NCBI GenBank assembly: GCA_031286185.1
Contig: JAITUS010000070.1
Coordinates: 1-6,118 of the forward strand
DNA length: 6,118 bases
Direction: 5' to 3'
Origin: Rickettsiales bacterium
GTDB lineage: Bacteria > Pseudomonadota > Alphaproteobacteria > Rickettsiales > Anaplasmataceae
Each line of letters starts with the position of its first letter. Position 1 is the first letter of the stretch. The translations under genes and the position numbers were made by a program. A model generated the notes under the pieces. It searched no databases. It was not told where the DNA came from and saw only the letters and a program-made list of their open reading frames with translations. Below are positions 5,326 through 6,118 of the stretch, piece by piece.

Positions 5326-6118
5326 CTACTTTATTTTCTTAATCACTTGCCTTTCTCTTGCAATTGCAAGGCTTTCCTTTGGTACATCTTCCATTATAAC
5401 GCTGCCTGCTGCAATTACAGAGTCGTCGTGGACATTAAGCGGCGCAATCAATGAACTATTGGCACCAACAAAGCAATTGCTTCCAATATTTGTTTTGTGT
5501 TTCTTTTTTCCATCATAATTACACACAACAGTACCTGCACCTATGTTACTTTCCGGCCCTATTTTAGTATTTCCTATATAACTTAAGTGCTTTATTTTAG
5601 TATTCATGCCTATATCGCTTGCTTTTGCTTCGACAAAGTTTCCCACGATTGCACTGTCACCAATTGTTGTGCCTTCACACTTGGCAAACGGACCGATCCT
5701 AGCATTAGACCCCACTTTTACCCCAGGGCCGAAAAAAACGTATGGGTAAACAATCGAATCCATACCAATTTGTGTATCAAGAGAGAAGAAAACAGTCTCT
5801 GGAGCTACAAGCGTTACCCCGGAGTTGGTAAAAAATCTTCTTTTATTCTCTTGGAAGTAAAACTCAGCTTTTGCAAGGTCATTTCTGTTATTTATTCCAA
5901 TTGCTTCTTCTTCGTCAGTAATAACGTAACCAACATTTAGATTGCTCTTTGCGGCAATGGAGACTATATCAGTTAAATAATACTCTTGTGTCAACTTATT
6001 ACACTCTATTTTCCCCACCAATTCACATAAATTCTTTGCATATGCAACCATTATCCCAGCATTAGCAAGAAATTCCTCATCATTATTTCTACCATTTTGT
6101 GCTTCTACGATTTCTCTT
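5326..6118 (-). CDS. glmU: Bifunctional UDP-GlcNAc pyrophosphorylase / glucosamine-1-phosphate acetyltransferase, C-terminal part
   Basis: The frame is open to the window edge, so the start lies beyond it; about 263 residues are visible. GlmU acetylates glucosamine-1-phosphate and then uridylylates it, making UDP-GlcNAc in the cytoplasm. Visible near the edge is the end of the uridylyltransferase domain (REIVEAQN, then QEYYLTDIV). From GVTLVAPET onward comes the left-handed beta-helix of hexapeptide repeats, with IGPFAKCE, VGNFVEAKASDIG, KHLSYIG holding the expected catalytic His (codon 5587-5589), IGAGTVVCNYDG, FVGANSSLIAP and IAAGSVI, ending ALAIARERQ and a short tail. Compared with my memory of the E. 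coli protein, the stretch between GVML and GNFVE is about 35 residues shorter, roughly two helix coils. The ATG at 6049-6051 is internal, not the start. Signature residues are intact, so the enzyme is probably functional. Confidence 0.95.
   Translation of the reverse strand, partial: REIVEAQNGRNNDEEFLANAGIMVAYAKNLCELVGKIECNKLTQEYYLTDIVSIAAKSNLNVGYVITDEEEAIGINNRNDLAKAEFYFQENKRRFFTNSGVTLVAPETVFFSLDTQIGMDSIVYPYVFFGPGVKVGSNARIGPFAKCEGTTIGDSAIVGNFVEAKASDIGMNTKIKHLSYIGNTKIGPESNIGAGTVVCNYDGKKKHKTNIGSNCFVGANSSLIAPLNVHDDSVIAAGSVIMEDVPKESLAIARERQVIKKIK

Noticed and set aside
5123..5940. Two plus-strand ORFs of 131 and 117 codons
   Set aside because: They are mostly antisense to glmU; the first also runs across the palindromic repeat. 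No recognisable product.
1..6118. tRNA, rRNA, CRISPR array or riboswitch
   Set aside because: I read the intergenic stretches for cloverleaf arms, regularly spaced direct repeats and known aptamer cores and saw none.

Overview
The window looks like a piece of a Wolbachia genome, or that of a close relative in the Anaplasmataceae. The evidence is the AT-rich composition, Rickettsiales-style housekeeping genes (guaB, glmU) scattered singly rather than in operons, an IS5-family remnant, an ankyrin-repeat protein, decaying genes, and an intergenic hairpin with an ATTCCAGCG / CGCTGGAAT stem of the kind I associate with Wolbachia intergenic repeats. The assignment rests on recognition, not on a database search.

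Layout from left to right. Positions 1-134 hold the 3' end of an IS5-family transposase, abutting the last part of a Bcr/CflA-type MFS transporter (about 139-362) that also carries a frameshift. Both are dead. On the minus strand, 448-1893 encodes an intact 481-residue protein with a short ankyrin region, followed by a long polar segment packed with tyrosine motifs: one exact EPIYA, a related HIYATV, and four YEEI. This is the most interesting object in the window. It resembles the tyrosine-phosphorylated secreted effectors of other bacteria (CagA, Anaplasma AnkA, Bartonella Beps). Also on the minus strand, 2070-2952 holds a TPR-repeat protein with a signal peptide whose reading frame is split in two, most simply by one extra A in a seven-A run.

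A 204-base region (2953-3156) separates that gene from the divergent guaB (3157-4650, plus strand), a complete IMP dehydrogenase for GMP synthesis. Positions 4651-5325 are about 675 bases without a large gene. They hold a possible 54-residue small ORF (4711-4875), which contains a near-consensus sigma-70 promoter match, then a repeat-like tract with a 26-base direct repeat pair and several hairpins. The minus strand from 5326 to the window edge encodes the C-terminal part of GlmU, the bifunctional enzyme that makes UDP-GlcNAc.

The genes do not form one pathway. guaB and glmU are core metabolism (guanine nucleotides; UDP-GlcNAc for lipid II or other sugar-containing molecules). The Ank/EPIYA protein is a candidate host-interaction factor. 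The IS/MFS and TPR loci show ongoing gene decay.
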